The notes beneath the pieces were generated by a model, which saw nothing but the letters and a program-made list of their open reading frames with translations, was not told where the DNA came from and ran no database searches. Both the position numbers and the translations under genes were made by a program. From assembly GCA_025055075.1 (NCBI GenBank), contig JANWYV010000053.1:62001-126000 (forward strand): a stretch of DNA of 64,000 nucleotides. The letters are read 5' to 3'. Shown here in pieces: positions 8,373 to 17,837 of the stretch. This stretch comes from Blastocatellia bacterium (GTDB taxonomy: Bacteria; Acidobacteriota; Blastocatellia; HR10). Numbering within the stretch: the first letter of the stretch is position 1; every line of letters starts with the position of its first letter.

Positions 8373-10523
8373 TCACCGACGAGGCCGACGGGAGCGCTCT
8401 TCCGTTCGGGGCCGCTCTTCCACGCGCTTGCGCGTGGAGCGATCCTGCTCTAGAAGCAGTGCCTTGCGGCTCAGCCGAATGCGCCCCATGCCATCGTTGG
8501 CGATACACTTGACCTTGATGATGTCCCCCTCCTTGAGCACCTCGCGAACATCCCGCACGCGATGCGGAGCGATCTCCGAGATGTGTAAGAGCGCTTCCGT
8601 CCCCGGGACGATCTCGACGAAGGCGCCGAATTCGGTCAAGCGGGAGACGCGACCGACATAGGTCTTGCCCACCTCGATCTCCATCGTGAGATCGCGAATG
8701 AGCTGCATGGCCTGATCGGCCGCTTCCTTGTTCGTCGAGGCGATGTGTACGCGCCCATCGTCGAGGATGTCGATCTTGCACCCGGTCTTGTCGACGATGC
8801 TGCGGATGACCTTCCCCCCAGGGCCGATCACGTCGCGCACCTTCTCGGGCGGGATCTGCATAGTGAAGATACGCGGCGCGTAGGGGCTGATGTCCGAGCG
8901 CGGTCGAGCGATCGTCTGCTCCATCTTGTCCAGAATCACCAGGCGCGCTTCCTTCGCTTGCTCGAGCGCCTGCGAGAGGATCTCAGCATCCACGCCCTTG
9001 ATCTTGATGTCCATCTGCAGGGCTGTGATCCCCTCGCGCGTGCCGGCGACTTTGAAGTCCATGTCCCCGTAGTGATCCTCGGCCCCCGCGATGTCGGTCA
9101 GGATCGCGTACTTATCCTCCTCCATGACCAGGCCCATGGCGATCCCAGCGACGTGCGCTTTGATCGGTACGCCGGCGTCCATGAGGGAGAGGCTCCCGCC
9201 GCAAACGGTCGCCATGGAAGAGGACCCGTTGGACTCGGTGATCTCGGAGACGACGCGAATGATATAGGGCCAGGCGTCCTCCGATGGCAGGACTGGTTCC
9301 AACGCCCGATGAGCCAGCGCGCCGTGGCCGATCTCACGTCGGCTCGGTGCCCCTAAGCGCGCCACCTCGCCCACGCAGAACGGCGGGAAGTTGTAGTTGA
9401 GCATGAACCGCCGCTCAATCTCTCCGAACTCCAAGCTGTCCAGATACTGGATGTCCTCTCGGGTGCCGAGCGTCGTCGTCACCAGAGCCTGCGTCTCCCC
9501 GCGCGTGAAGAGCGCACTGCCATGCGTGCGCGGCAGTAATCCCACCTCGCATTCGATGGGACGAATCTCCGTGAACCGACGCCCGTCGGGGCGACGCCGA
9601 TGGATGAGGATGTCCTCGCGGAAGAAGCGCTCGCGCAGGAACTCGAAGGCACGCGCTGTCATCTCGCGCTGTTCTTCGGGCGTTGCTTCCAAGATCCGCT
9701 GCCGGAGACGCATCAAGGCATCCTGGCTCTCCCGCTTCGTCTTGTTGGTGACATCGAGCGCCTGACGCAGCTCCGCGCCCCAGGTCGCCTCCACCGCACG
9801 CACGACCTCGGCGTCGAGCACCGGTGGGACGACCTCGCGCTTGCGGATGCCCAGTTTCTCGCCGAGCGCTTTCTGCCACGCGCACAGCTTCTTGATCTCC
9901 GAGTGAGCGAAGACGAGCGCTTCGACGATGACCTCTTCGGGGACTTCCTTCGCGCCGCACTCCACCATCACGAGAGCATCTTCCGTCCCCGCAACGACAA
10001 GGTTCAACCGCGACTGTCGCGTCTGCTCATAGGTGGGGTTCAAGACATAGTGGTTGTCGATCAAGCCGACGCGAACGCCGCCGACCGGCTCGAAGAAGGG
10101 GATGTCCGAGAAGTAGAGCGCGGCCGAGGCCCCCGTGATCCCCAAGATGTCGGGATCATAGTCCGTATCAGCGGAGACGACCAGCGCGATGATTTGCGTC
10201 TCGCAGCGATAGCCTTCGGGGAAGAGCGGCCGCAGGGGCCGATCAATCAAACGACTGGTGAGAACCTCTTTCTCCGTCGGTCGCCCCTCGCGGCGATAGT
10301 AGTTGCCCGGGATTCGTCCCGCCGCATAGTTGTTCTCGCGGTAATCGACCGTGAGGGGGAGGAAATCCACTCCTTCGCGCGGTTCCTTCTCAGCTACCGC
10401 TGTCACGAGCACGATCGTCTCCCCCAAACGGATGAGCACGGCCCCATCAGCCTGTCGGGCAATCCGCCCCGTCTCCAGAGTGATTCGTTTTCCGCCGATC
10501 TCAATGGAATCGCTCAAAACCAT
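8373..10523 (-). CDS. pnp: Polyribonucleotide nucleotidyltransferase (PNPase)
   Basis: Phosphorolytic 3'-5' exoribonuclease of the RNA degradosome. The full architecture is visible: RNase PH-like domain 1 (from about residue 10), the helical linker, RNase PH-like domain 2 with the SEITESNGSSSMATVCGG active-site block, a KH domain (EKVRDVIGPGGKVIRSI) and a C-terminal S1 domain (VGKTYVGRVSRLTEFGAFVEI). The tail is rich in Arg. I prefer the ATG at 10523 (MVLSDSIEI), which has AGAGG 9 nt upstream; GTG 10541 and ATG 10532 are possible alternatives that add 3 to 6 residues. The rpsO-pnp order is conserved in most bacteria. A strong hairpin lies in the leader. Confidence 0.97.
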   Translation of the reverse strand: MVLSDSIEIGGKRITLETGRIARQADGAVLIRLGETIVLVTAVAEKEPREGVDFLPLTVDYRENNYAAGRIPGNYYRREGRPTEKEVLTSRLIDRPLRPLFPEGYRCETQIIALVVSADTDYDPDILGITGASAALYFSDIPFFEPVGGVRVGLIDNHYVLNPTYEQTRQSRLNLVVAGTEDALVMVECGAKEVPEEVIVEALVFAHSEIKKLCAWQKALGEKLGIRKREVVPPVLDAEVVRAVEATWGAELRQALDVTNKTKRESQDALMRLRQRILEATPEEQREMTARAFEFLRERFFREDILIHRRRPDGRRFTEIRPIECEVGLLPRTHGSALFTRGETQALVTTTLGTREDIQYLDSLEFGEIERRFMLNYNFPPFCVGEVARLGAPSRREIGHGALAHRALEPVLPSEDAWPYIIRVVSEITESNGSSSMATVCGGSLSLMDAGVPIKAHVAGIAMGLVMEEDKYAILTDIAGAEDHYGDMDFKVAGTREGITALQMDIKIKGVDAEILSQALEQAKEARLVILDKMEQTIARPRSDISPYAPRIFTMQIPPEKVRDVIGPGGKVIRSIVDKTGCKIDILDDGRVHIASTNKEAADQAMQLIRDLTMEIEVGKTYVGRVSRLTEFGAFVEIVPGTEALLHISEIAPHRVRDVREVLKEGDIIKVKCIANDGMGRIRLSRKALLLEQDRSTRKRVEERPRTEERSRRPRR

Positions 10524-10573
10524 CGTCTTCATCCTCTGCACTTCGGGTGAAAAATATCGAGTCAGCTCCCGAC

Positions 10574-10592
10574 CGCCCTCCTGAGGAGGGCG
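10574..10592 (-). promoter_or_regulatory. Leader hairpin between rpsO and pnp
   Basis: A perfect 8-bp inverted repeat (CGCCCTCC, loop of 3, GGAGGGCG) lies about 50 nt upstream of the pnp start in the 239-bp rpsO-pnp gap. There is no U-run directly after it, so it is not a standard terminator. In E. coli a leader hairpin of this kind is cut by RNase III and lets PNPase repress its own mRNA. That role here is inference from position only. Confidence 0.45.
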
Positions 10593-10762
10593 AGGAACTT
10601 ACTCCTGGCCAAGTTTGTATTGGGAAAGCCACGCTGACTCTTGAGGCGAAGAAGCCGCCGATAGGGACTTCCCGCGATCCGAAGGATCGCATGATCTTCC
10701 GGCCCGGATCGCGTCTCCCATCCGCCTCTTGTTGAGCGTGGCCGTACTGTCGTCGCGTCAAG

Positions 10763-11032
10763 TCACTTTCTCAACCCGAGCCGGTCAATGAGCTGGTAAT
10801 AGCGCCGACTGTCGGTCCGCTTCAGATACTCCAACAGTCGGCGGCGCTTGCTCACCAGCTTCAATAATCCCCGGCGCGAGTGATAGTCTTTCTTGTGCGT
10901 CTTGAAATGCTCAGTCAGTTGCGCGATCCGATACGTCAGGATCGCCACTTGCACCTCTGGCGATCCTGTGTCGTTCTCGTGCACGCGAAACTTCTCGATC
11001 AACTCCCGTTTGACGTCCTTCGTCAAAGCCAC
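10763..11032 (-). CDS. rpsO: 30S ribosomal protein S15
   Basis: From GTG 11032 the product is 89 residues, exactly the usual S15 length. It begins [14 protein letters not shown] and contains the conserved [32 protein letters not shown] and [10 protein letters not shown] segments that contact 16S rRNA helices and the S6/S18 platform. A longer reading frame extends upstream to 11194 but lacks family similarity, and the GTG has GAGGGAGGCGG upstream. It is the first gene of the rpsO-pnp run, with a plausible promoter at 11086-11114. Confidence 0.95.
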   Translation of the reverse strand: MALTKDVKRELIEKFRVHENDTGSPEVQVAILTYRIAQLTEHFKTHKKDYHSRRGLLKLVSKRRRLLEYLKRTDSRRYYQLIDRLGLRK

Positions 11033-11085
11033 GGGCGATACCGCCTCCCTCGCACTCAAGTTTTTCTGCCTCTTCAAGTTAGAAA

Positions 11086-11114
11086 AGACTAGCACAGAAT
11101 GGACGGGAAGTAAA
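11086..11114 (-). promoter_or_regulatory. Putative rpsO promoter
   Basis: Reading on the minus strand, TTTACT (11109-11114) and TAGTCT (11086-11091) are separated by 17 nt, with an extended TGN element just before the -10. The match is moderate. Its position 54 nt upstream of the rpsO GTG and the divergent arrangement with the peptide transporter gene support it. Confidence 0.4.
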
Positions 11115-11193
11115 GCGGCCGCGTGCCCGAAAGTCCAAGGCCTTGCGCCCGCGTGTTGGGCATGGTAAGGTCTATCGCTCCTTTGCTCAGACA

Positions 11194-12990
11194 ATGAGGC
11201 GGATTGGGTATATCGGCATTGGACTCCTGTTGTTCAGCTCGTGCGCGCGTCCGACTGCGTACTTTGGGAAGATCGAGCCTCCGAGTGAGGCCATCCTCCG
11301 CGTGGGGAACGGCGCTGATCCTGCATCGCTCGATCCGCATCGAGCGCCCGGCAGCGTCGAGGAGCAGATTTTGATCAATCTCTTCGAAGGCCTGACCGAG
11401 TACGATCCGGTGACATTGGATCCGATCCCTGCCGTCGCCGAGGCCTGGGAGGTGAACGAGCGAGCCACGCGCTTCCGTTTCCGTTTGCGCCGCTCGGCCC
11501 GTTGGAGCAACGGGCGTCCGGTGACGGCATGGGATTTCGTCTACTCTTGGCGCCGCGCCCTGGCTCCGGAAACGGCCTCACCGAATGCGTACTTGCTGTA
11601 CTACATCAGGAACGCCGAGGCCTATAATACGGGAAAAGTGAAAGTGCGCGATCGGCGAACGGGACGATTTCTCACCGATGCCCTTGGGCGCGAACTGATG
11701 CTCGCGCCGGAAGAGCTGGAGCGCATTCGGCGCGGAGATGTACCTCCCGAGGCGCGACATCTTCATGAATTGCGCCGTCGTTTGAGCGCTCACTCTTGGG
11801 AGGCGGTGACCTTGAGCGCGGCGGATGTCGGCGTACGCGCGCTCGATGACGTCACGCTCGAAGTGGAGATGGAGGCATCGACGGCCTTCTTTCTCAAGCT
11901 CACAGCTATCGGAGTCTACCGACCGGTCCCCCGAGAAGTGGTCGAGCGCTACGGACGCGCGTGGACGCGCCCCGAGCATATCGTGAGCAATGGCCCTTTT
12001 CGGCTCGTGGAGTTCACGCCGGGGCGGCGCGTCGTCCTGGAGAAGAATCCGCTCTATTGGGACGCTGCACGCGTGCGACTCCAACGCGCGATCTTCTATC
12101 CGTATGACGAAGCGACGACGCTTTTGAATCTCTACAAGGCGGGCGAGCTGGATGTGTTGGTGAGCGGGTTGCTGCCTCCATACGCGCTTCGGCGACTGCG
12201 TCAGAAGCAGGATTATGTCTCCGGCCCATACCTGCTCAGTTACTTCCTTTTGGTGAATGTGCGCCGTTCCCCATTGAGCGATCGGCGCGTGCGGCGGGCC
12301 TTAGCGCTCGCCATTGATCGAGAGCGTCTCTGTCGGCGATTGCTCGCGGCAGGACAGCAACCATCGGGCACTTTCACCCCCTCGGATTTCCAAGGCGCGT
12401 ATCCGCGCCCATCGGGGATCGGCTATGATCCGGAGCGCGCACGGCAGCTTCTAGCGGCCGCGGGATACCCTGAGGGACGCGGTCTTCGCTTTCGATTCCT
12501 CTACAACACGGGCGCGCTACACGCCCAGATTGCCGAGGCTCTGCAAGCTGATTGGCGACGCATCTTCCCCTTCATTCGCGTCGAGCTGGTCAATCAGGAG
12601 TGGCAGGTCTACTTGAATACCGTGCGGCTTGGAGAGTTCGATATCGCGCGACGGAGTTTCTCAGCCGATTTCAGCGATCCGACGAGTTTCCTCGATTCTA
12701 TGCTCTCGACGAGTCCGAACAACCCGACCGGTTGGGCGAATCCCGAGTACGATCGGCTCGTCCAACAGGCGAATGCGGAACCTGACGTCCGTCAGCGAAT
12801 GGCGCTGCTAGCCCGCGCTGAAGAAGTGTTGCTTGACGACCTGCCGATCATTCCGATCTACAGTTCGGTCACCAGCTTCCTTCTGAAGCCCTATGTTCGC
12901 GGATGGTACGCTAATGTTCTCGATCGGCATCCACTGAAATTCGTCGCTATTGAGCGCGGGGAGATCGCGCTCGGCCTCTCAGGGCGATAG
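11194..12990 (+). CDS. Peptide ABC transporter substrate-binding lipoprotein (OppA/DppA-like)
   Basis: A 598-residue family 5 extracellular solute-binding protein. The start at ATG 11194 gives a lipoprotein signal [17 protein letters not shown], with the lipobox Cys at residue 17 predicted to be acylated after cleavage. The mature domain has the family blocks [71 protein letters not shown] and the C-terminal [22 protein letters not shown] region. The layout matches OppA (oligopeptide binding) more than nickel or dipeptide variants. It is the first gene of a three-gene importer operon with two permeases. No OppD/OppF ATPases follow, so these must be supplied from another locus. Confidence 0.93.
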   Translation: MRRIGYIGIGLLLFSSCARPTAYFGKIEPPSEAILRVGNGADPASLDPHRAPGSVEEQILINLFEGLTEYDPVTLDPIPAVAEAWEVNERATRFRFRLRRSARWSNGRPVTAWDFVYSWRRALAPETASPNAYLLYYIRNAEAYNTGKVKVRDRRTGRFLTDALGRELMLAPEELERIRRGDVPPEARHLHELRRRLSAHSWEAVTLSAADVGVRALDDVTLEVEMEASTAFFLKLTAIGVYRPVPREVVERYGRAWTRPEHIVSNGPFRLVEFTPGRRVVLEKNPLYWDAARVRLQRAIFYPYDEATTLLNLYKAGELDVLVSGLLPPYALRRLRQKQDYVSGPYLLSYFLLVNVRRSPLSDRRVRRALALAIDRERLCRRLLAAGQQPSGTFTPSDFQGAYPRPSGIGYDPERARQLLAAAGYPEGRGLRFRFLYNTGALHAQIAEALQADWRRIFPFIRVELVNQEWQVYLNTVRLGEFDIARRSFSADFSDPTSFLDSMLSTSPNNPTGWANPEYDRLVQQANAEPDVRQRMALLARAEEVLLDDLPIIPIYSSVTSFLLKPYVRGWYANVLDRHPLKFVAIERGEIALGLSGR

Positions 12991-12994
12991 GGCG

Positions 12995-13927
12995 ATGGGG
13001 AGGTATATCCTCAAACGCATCTTTTGGGCCCTTCCGCTACTCTGGCTCATCCTCACGCTCACGTTCTTCTTGGTGCGGTGGGCGCCCGGGAAGCCATTTC
13101 GTCGGGAGCGCGCTGTGCCGGTGGAGATCGAAGCGCATCTGGATCGTCACTATGGCTTGGACAAGCCTTGGTACGTCCAGTATGCGAACTACATGCGCGG
13201 GCTCATACGGTTGGATTTCGGGCCTTCCTATCGCTATCCCGATGCGACAGTGGGCGAGATCATGCGCCAAGGGCTTCGCGTCTCGGTGCCCATTGGATTG
13301 GCGGCATATGCGCTGGCCCTTAGCCTCGGCTTGCCATTAGGCATTCTGGCGGCCCTCCGCCCCCAATCGGCAGGAGTGCGCGCGTTGATGGGCCTGGCCG
13401 TCTTAGGCGTGGTGACGCCGAATTTCGTGCTTGGACCTCTTTTGGTCCTTCTCTTCAGTTTGACGCTCTACTGGCTCCCGCCGGCGGGATGGGGCGAAGG
13501 GCGACATCTCGTGCTGCCCGTGGTGACGCTCTCGGCTGCTTACGTCGCCTATATCGCGCGCTTGACGCAAAGCGGTGTGCAGCAAGCGCTCGCCCAAGAC
13601 TACATCCGAACGGCTCATGCCAAAGGCATTCCTCCGCGTACGATCCTGCTGCGGCATGCATTGCGTCCAGCGCTTCTGCCTGTCCTTTCATTCACCGGTC
13701 CATCGCTGGCATTTCTTTTGGCGGGGACCGTCGTCATCGAGAGGATCTTCGCCATCCCCGGCCTCGGCCATTTCTTCGTTCAAGCGGCCTTCAATCGCGA
13801 TTACACGCTGATCTTGGGGATCGTCTCCTTCACGGCGATCGCCCTGATCGTCCTCAATCTGCTCGTGGACATTGCGATCGCCCTTTTGGATCCGCGCGTC
13901 GCTGTCGGGAGAGGAGGGGAGGCGTGA
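12995..13927 (+). CDS. Peptide ABC transporter permease, DppB/OppB type
   Basis: A 310-residue inner-membrane permease starting at ATG 12995, 4 nt after the stop of the binding-protein gene. The N-terminal MGRYILKRIFWALPLLWLILTLTFFLVRW is the standard DppB first helix, followed by a periplasmic stretch with APGKPF and YGLDKPWYVQY. The EAA loop that docks the ATPase is seen as YIRTAHAKGIPPRTILLRHALRPALLPVL. Five to six membrane segments are evident. It overlaps the next gene by 4 nt (GTGA). Confidence 0.94.
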   Translation: MGRYILKRIFWALPLLWLILTLTFFLVRWAPGKPFRRERAVPVEIEAHLDRHYGLDKPWYVQYANYMRGLIRLDFGPSYRYPDATVGEIMRQGLRVSVPIGLAAYALALSLGLPLGILAALRPQSAGVRALMGLAVLGVVTPNFVLGPLLVLLFSLTLYWLPPAGWGEGRHLVLPVVTLSAAYVAYIARLTQSGVQQALAQDYIRTAHAKGIPPRTILLRHALRPALLPVLSFTGPSLAFLLAGTVVIERIFAIPGLGHFFVQAAFNRDYTLILGIVSFTAIALIVLNLLVDIAIALLDPRVAVGRGGEA

Positions 13928-14874
13928 ACAGCGTGCGATCGGAAGGCGAGAAATCATCGGGGATGCAGATGTGGCGACTTTTCCGAGAACGTCCTTCGGC
14001 GCTCTTGGCTGCCGGGTTCCTCGGCCTTGTGGGCATCGCCGTCTTGATCGGCCCGATGTGGCTCACATACGGCTACGATCAAACGGATTTGGAGCTTGGG
14101 CTCTCACCGCCGAGTTGGGCGAACGGACATTACCTGGGGACGGACATCTTGGGGCGCGATCTGTTGGCTCGCCTTCTTCATGGCGGGCGCCTCTCTCTGC
14201 TGGTGGCCCTCGTCGCGACGGCGATCTCGACGACCATTGGCGTGGTCTACGGCGCCATCTCCGGATATTTCGGCGGGCGCGTGGACGAAGTGATGATGCG
14301 CGTCGTGGATGTCTTGTTTTCGCTCCCGTATCTGTTCTTGGTGCTCGTGCTGATGGCATTGTTCGCCGATCCAGAGGTCGTGGATCCGGTGATCTATCTC
14401 CTTCGGCTCCGTCCGGATGGAGCGATCGCCGAGTGGCTTCGAGGGCCGGGCGTCCGCTTGGTGTTGCTCTTTGCCGCCTTGGGGGCGGTCTCATGGCTGA
14501 CGTTGGCGCGCATCGTGCGCGGACATGTCCTGGCGCTTAAGAACGAGCCTTTCATCGAAGCAGCGCGCGCGGCGGGCGCAGGAACAGGGACGATCCTCAT
14601 TCGGCATCTCCTTCCGAACGCGAGCGGGCCGATCGTCGCATATACCGTGCTCACCATCCCCTCGGTCATGTTGCAAGAGGCCTTCATCAGCTTCCTCGGG
14701 TTGGGGCTTCAAGCACCGCAGGCGAGTTGGGGAGCGCTCGTCTACGAGGGCGTGCAAGCGATGAGCGTCGCACCATGGCTGCTTGTCTTCCCAGCGGGGA
14801 TCATGGTGCTCACCCTCGTCTGCTTCTACATCGTCGGCGAAGCCTTACGCGAAGCCTATGAGAAGCGTCCCTGA
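13924..14874 (+). CDS. Peptide ABC transporter permease, DppC/OppC type
   Basis: A 316-residue inner-membrane permease. GTG 13924 is chosen because it overlaps the upstream stop (GTGA) and is preceded by GGAGAGGAGGGGAGGC. The N-terminal cytoplasmic tail (RLFRERPSALLAAGFLGL) is OppC-like; HYLGTDILGRDLLARLLHGGRLSL and the EAA loop FIEAARAAGAGTGTILIRHLLPNASGPI are family hallmarks. The ~35-residue stretch around LLRLRPDGAIAEWLRGPG enlarges one loop relative to short DppC proteins but is common in OppC. The operon ends here without ATPase genes. Confidence 0.94.
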   Translation: MNSVRSEGEKSSGMQMWRLFRERPSALLAAGFLGLVGIAVLIGPMWLTYGYDQTDLELGLSPPSWANGHYLGTDILGRDLLARLLHGGRLSLLVALVATAISTTIGVVYGAISGYFGGRVDEVMMRVVDVLFSLPYLFLVLVLMALFADPEVVDPVIYLLRLRPDGAIAEWLRGPGVRLVLLFAALGAVSWLTLARIVRGHVLALKNEPFIEAARAAGAGTGTILIRHLLPNASGPIVAYTVLTIPSVMLQEAFISFLGLGLQAPQASWGALVYEGVQAMSVAPWLLVFPAGIMVLTLVCFYIVGEALREAYEKRP

Positions 14875-15001
14875 AGGCATTGTTGTCGTCTCGCCATGGC
14901 GCTCCTCTTTCGCGAAACCGGCCAGAAATATGGGGCGCGGCCGCTTGACCATGTACGAACGGCGAGCGAGCCTGTAGAATTGAAACGTGTGAGGTGATGC
15001 G

Positions 15002-15865
15002 ATGATGAAGAAGGGAGTGCGAAATCGGGTGATGCTGAAGGCCATTGTCCTCACGGCGCTCCTCTTTAGCGTTCTCTCCGTTGCGCGCGGGACGCCGTCG
15101 CCGATTCCAGCCCAGCAGACTATAGACGGCGTCCCCGTCGAGGAGATCATCCGAAAGTTCGCCGCCAACGAGAGCCGATTGCGCCAGGAGTTCAAGAACT
15201 TCGTCTTCCGGCAGGACATCACCATCCAGACGCTCGGCCCGCGCGGACTCGTGACCGGAGAGTTTCGGCGCGTCTCCGAGATCATTGTGAACGATCGTGG
15301 CGAGCGCGAGGAACGCATCCTCTATTTCCCCGTCCCCACGCTTCGCGAGATCGTCATCACGCAATACGATTTCGCCGACTTCGCCGGGATTCAGCCTTTC
15401 GCGCTCGGCCTGGAAGACCTGCCCAAGTACACCGTCACCTATCTCGGGCGGGAACGCATTGATGAGATCGACACCTATGTCTTCGAGGTTCGCCCCCGGC
15501 GTCCGCCCGACCCGAAGAAGATGCACGAGCGTTATTTCCAGGGGCGCATTTGGGTGGATACGGTGGACCTGATGATCGTGAAGGTGCAAGGGAAGGGCTT
15601 GCCCGAAGATCGGGAGAACAAGTTCCCGCGCTTTGAGACGTATCGCGAGAACATCGAAGACAAGCTCTGGTTCCCAACCTACACGTATGCGGACGATGTC
15701 TTGGATTTCCCAGGACGATCCGTCCGCGTCCGCATGGTGATTCGCTATACGAACTATCGGCGGTTCAGCGGCAAAATCGAGATCGGGGATATCGAACCCG
15801 AGCCTGAGGGAAAAGAGAAGACGGAGAAGCCCGCCGGGAAGCCACCTGAGAGAAAGCCTGAATAG
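15002..15865 (+). CDS. Exported protein of LolA/outer-membrane lipoprotein-sorting-like type
   Basis: A 287-residue protein with a signal peptide (AIVLTALLFSVLSVARG, cleavage probably near residue 33). The mature part starts EEIIRKFAANESRLRQEFKNF and continues as a series of beta strands with YTVTYLGRERIDEIDTYVFEVRP and GRIWVDTVDLMIVKVQGKG. This pattern resembles the half-barrel LolA/LppX/outer-membrane lipoprotein-sorting fold, where a strand reports a V-D-x-x-x-x-V motif. The C-terminus (last ~30 residues) is a Glu/Lys/Pro tail. It is monocistronic or weakly linked to selB (49 bp away). Family membership is tentative; a periplasmic lipid- or hydrophobe-binding role is inference. Confidence 0.65.
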   Translation: MMKKGVRNRVMLKAIVLTALLFSVLSVARGTPSPIPAQQTIDGVPVEEIIRKFAANESRLRQEFKNFVFRQDITIQTLGPRGLVTGEFRRVSEIIVNDRGEREERILYFPVPTLREIVITQYDFADFAGIQPFALGLEDLPKYTVTYLGRERIDEIDTYVFEVRPRRPPDPKKMHERYFQGRIWVDTVDLMIVKVQGKGLPEDRENKFPRFETYRENIEDKLWFPTYTYADDVLDFPGRSVRVRMVIRYTNYRRFSGKIEIGDIEPEPEGKEKTEKPAGKPPERKPE

Positions 15866-15914
15866 GCATGCCTCGCATTTTGATCCCGCGTGACGCTTTC
15901 AGGAAGAGAAGACA

Positions 15915-17831
15915 ATGCGGCATATCATTGTCGGCACGGCCGGACATATTGATCATGGCAAGACAGCCCTGGTGAAGGCCCTGACGGGGATTGATACAGA
16001 TCGGCTGAAGGAGGAGAAGGAGCGGGGGATCACGATCGACATCGGCTTCGCCTTTTTGACCCTTGGGCAGACGCGCTTGGGCTTTGTGGACGTTCCCGGA
16101 CATGAGCGCTTCATCAAGAACATGCTCGCTGGTGCTCACGGGATTGATCTCGTGCTGCTCGTCGTAGCGGCCGACGAATCCGTGATGCCGCAGACGCGCG
16201 AGCATTTCGACATCTGCCGTCTCCTGCGCGTGAAGTCGGGATTGGTCGCGATCACCAAAGTGGATCTGGTGGACGAGGAGATGCTGGAGGTGGTGGAGGC
16301 GGAAGTGCGCGATCTGGTGGCCGGATCCTTTCTGGACGGGGCGCCGATCGTGCGCGTGAGCGCGCGCACCGGAGAGGGGATCGAAGAACTGAAAGCGGCG
16401 CTCGCCGGGATCGCAGCGACAGTGGCCGAGAAGCGACGCGATGCCGTCCCGCGCTTACCCATTGATCGCGTCTTCACTGTGCGAGGGTTCGGGACGGTCG
16501 TGACGGGGACTCTGATCGCCGGTCAATTCGCCATCGGCGACGAAGTGGATATTCTCCCCTCGCAGCGCCGCGCGACAATTCGCGGCCTTCAGGTGCATGG
16601 GCAGTCGGTATCGGTGGCCGTTGCTGGGGAGCGGACGGCGATGAATCTGCAAGGAGTCGCCGTCGAGGACCTCGAGCGCGGTCAGGTTGTCGTGTCGAGC
16701 CGTCGGTTCGTTCCCACATCTCGCATAGACGCCCGCTTGGAGCTTTTGCCAACAGCGCCGCAAGCGGTGCAAACGCGCACACGCCTGCGATTGCACGTCG
16801 GGACGGCAGAAATCCTGTCTCGCGTCGTGTTGCTCGATCGAACGGAATTGCGTCCGGGGGAGTCGGGACTCGTGCAATTTCGATTGGAGTCGCCGACGTT
16901 CGTCTTGCCGGGCGATCGCTTCATCGTCCGGCGATATTCGCCCCCATTGACCATCGGCGGGGGAGAAGTCCTAGATGCTTTGCCGGAGAAGCACCGCGCC
17001 TTTCGTCTCGGAGCAGGGGATCGAGAGGCGGTCGTCGCTGCGCTCCTCCAGGTCGAAGCGGCGGACGCGCGGGAACGGCTCGCGCTCTGGGTGGAGGGGG
17101 CCGGAAAACGCGGGATGAGTTATCCGGAACTCGTCGCGCGCACGGACTTGTTGGATTCGCATCTTCAAGACGCCCTGCGCGCGCACTGCATGGCGGGACG
17201 ACTCATTGAGCTTGCGAGCACTCCTCGGTATTTCCTCGCTCGCGCCGCGTATGAGGAAGTGAAGGCGACATTACAGCGTGCGCTCGCGGCGTTTCATCAA
17301 GAGTACCCCCTGAATCCAGGGATGCCACATCGCGATGTGCGCGCCTTACTCCTGCGCGATGTCCCCGAATTCGCTGCCACGGAGCTCTTGGCTCGACTCG
17401 GCCAAGAGCCCGAATTCCACGTCGAACGAGAGTGGGTGCGATTGGCAACGCATGCGATCCGACTCTCGGAAGAGGAGGCGGAGATCGAGCGGACGCTCCT
17501 CGAAATCTTTCGAGAAGCGAAATGGCAGCCTCCGACTTTGGAAGAGGTGATCCAGCGACGGCAGCTCGATCCTGAGAAAGCGCGAAAGCTCTATCAACTC
17601 CTGCTTCACCGTGGGGCGCTCGTGCGAGTAGGCGAACATACGTTCGCCGCCGAGGCACTGCAAGAATTGATCGAGCGTGTGCGCCAGCAGAAGTCCGTTA
17701 GCACGATGCTCGATGTCGGGACCTTCAAAGCGCTCACGGGGGTCTCGCGAAAATACGCCATCCCGCTCTTGGAATACCTCGATCGTCAGCACGTGACGCG
17801 CCGCGTAGGCGACGCGCGCATCATCTTGTGA
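15915..17831 (+). CDS. selB: Selenocysteine-specific translation elongation factor SelB
   Basis: A 638-residue GTPase that brings Sec-tRNA to in-frame UGA codons by binding the SECIS hairpin. GTPase motifs are intact: [14 protein letters not shown] (P-loop), [15 protein letters not shown] and TKVD. EF-Tu-like domains II and III follow, then about 270 C-terminal residues with the SelB winged-helix repeats. The last carries [14 protein letters not shown] and [11 protein letters not shown], the RNA-binding end typical of SelB. This separates it from EF-Tu and from eIF2-gamma-like proteins. No selA, selD or tRNA-Sec gene is in the window. It is convergent with the acyltransferase gene, with 6 bp between the two. 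Confidence 0.93.
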   Translation: MRHIIVGTAGHIDHGKTALVKALTGIDTDRLKEEKERGITIDIGFAFLTLGQTRLGFVDVPGHERFIKNMLAGAHGIDLVLLVVAADESVMPQTREHFDICRLLRVKSGLVAITKVDLVDEEMLEVVEAEVRDLVAGSFLDGAPIVRVSARTGEGIEELKAALAGIAATVAEKRRDAVPRLPIDRVFTVRGFGTVVTGTLIAGQFAIGDEVDILPSQRRATIRGLQVHGQSVSVAVAGERTAMNLQGVAVEDLERGQVVVSSRRFVPTSRIDARLELLPTAPQAVQTRTRLRLHVGTAEILSRVVLLDRTELRPGESGLVQFRLESPTFVLPGDRFIVRRYSPPLTIGGGEVLDALPEKHRAFRLGAGDREAVVAALLQVEAADARERLALWVEGAGKRGMSYPELVARTDLLDSHLQDALRAHCMAGRLIELASTPRYFLARAAYEEVKATLQRALAAFHQEYPLNPGMPHRDVRALLLRDVPEFAATELLARLGQEPEFHVEREWVRLATHAIRLSEEEAEIERTLLEIFREAKWQPPTLEEVIQRRQLDPEKARKLYQLLLHRGALVRVGEHTFAAEALQELIERVRQQKSVSTMLDVGTFKALTGVSRKYAIPLLEYLDRQHVTRRVGDARIIL

Positions 17832-17837
17832 GAGTGA

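Noticed and set aside
11033-11194. N-terminal 54-residue extension of S15
   Set aside because: It would cross the promoter region and make S15 longer than the conserved 89 residues; GTG 11032 has a ribosome binding site.
13489-13923. Upstream extension of the OppC-type permease frame by about 145 residues
   Set aside because: It overlaps the OppB-type permease in another frame and has shadow-like composition; GTG 13924 has a strong ribosome binding site and stop-start overlap.
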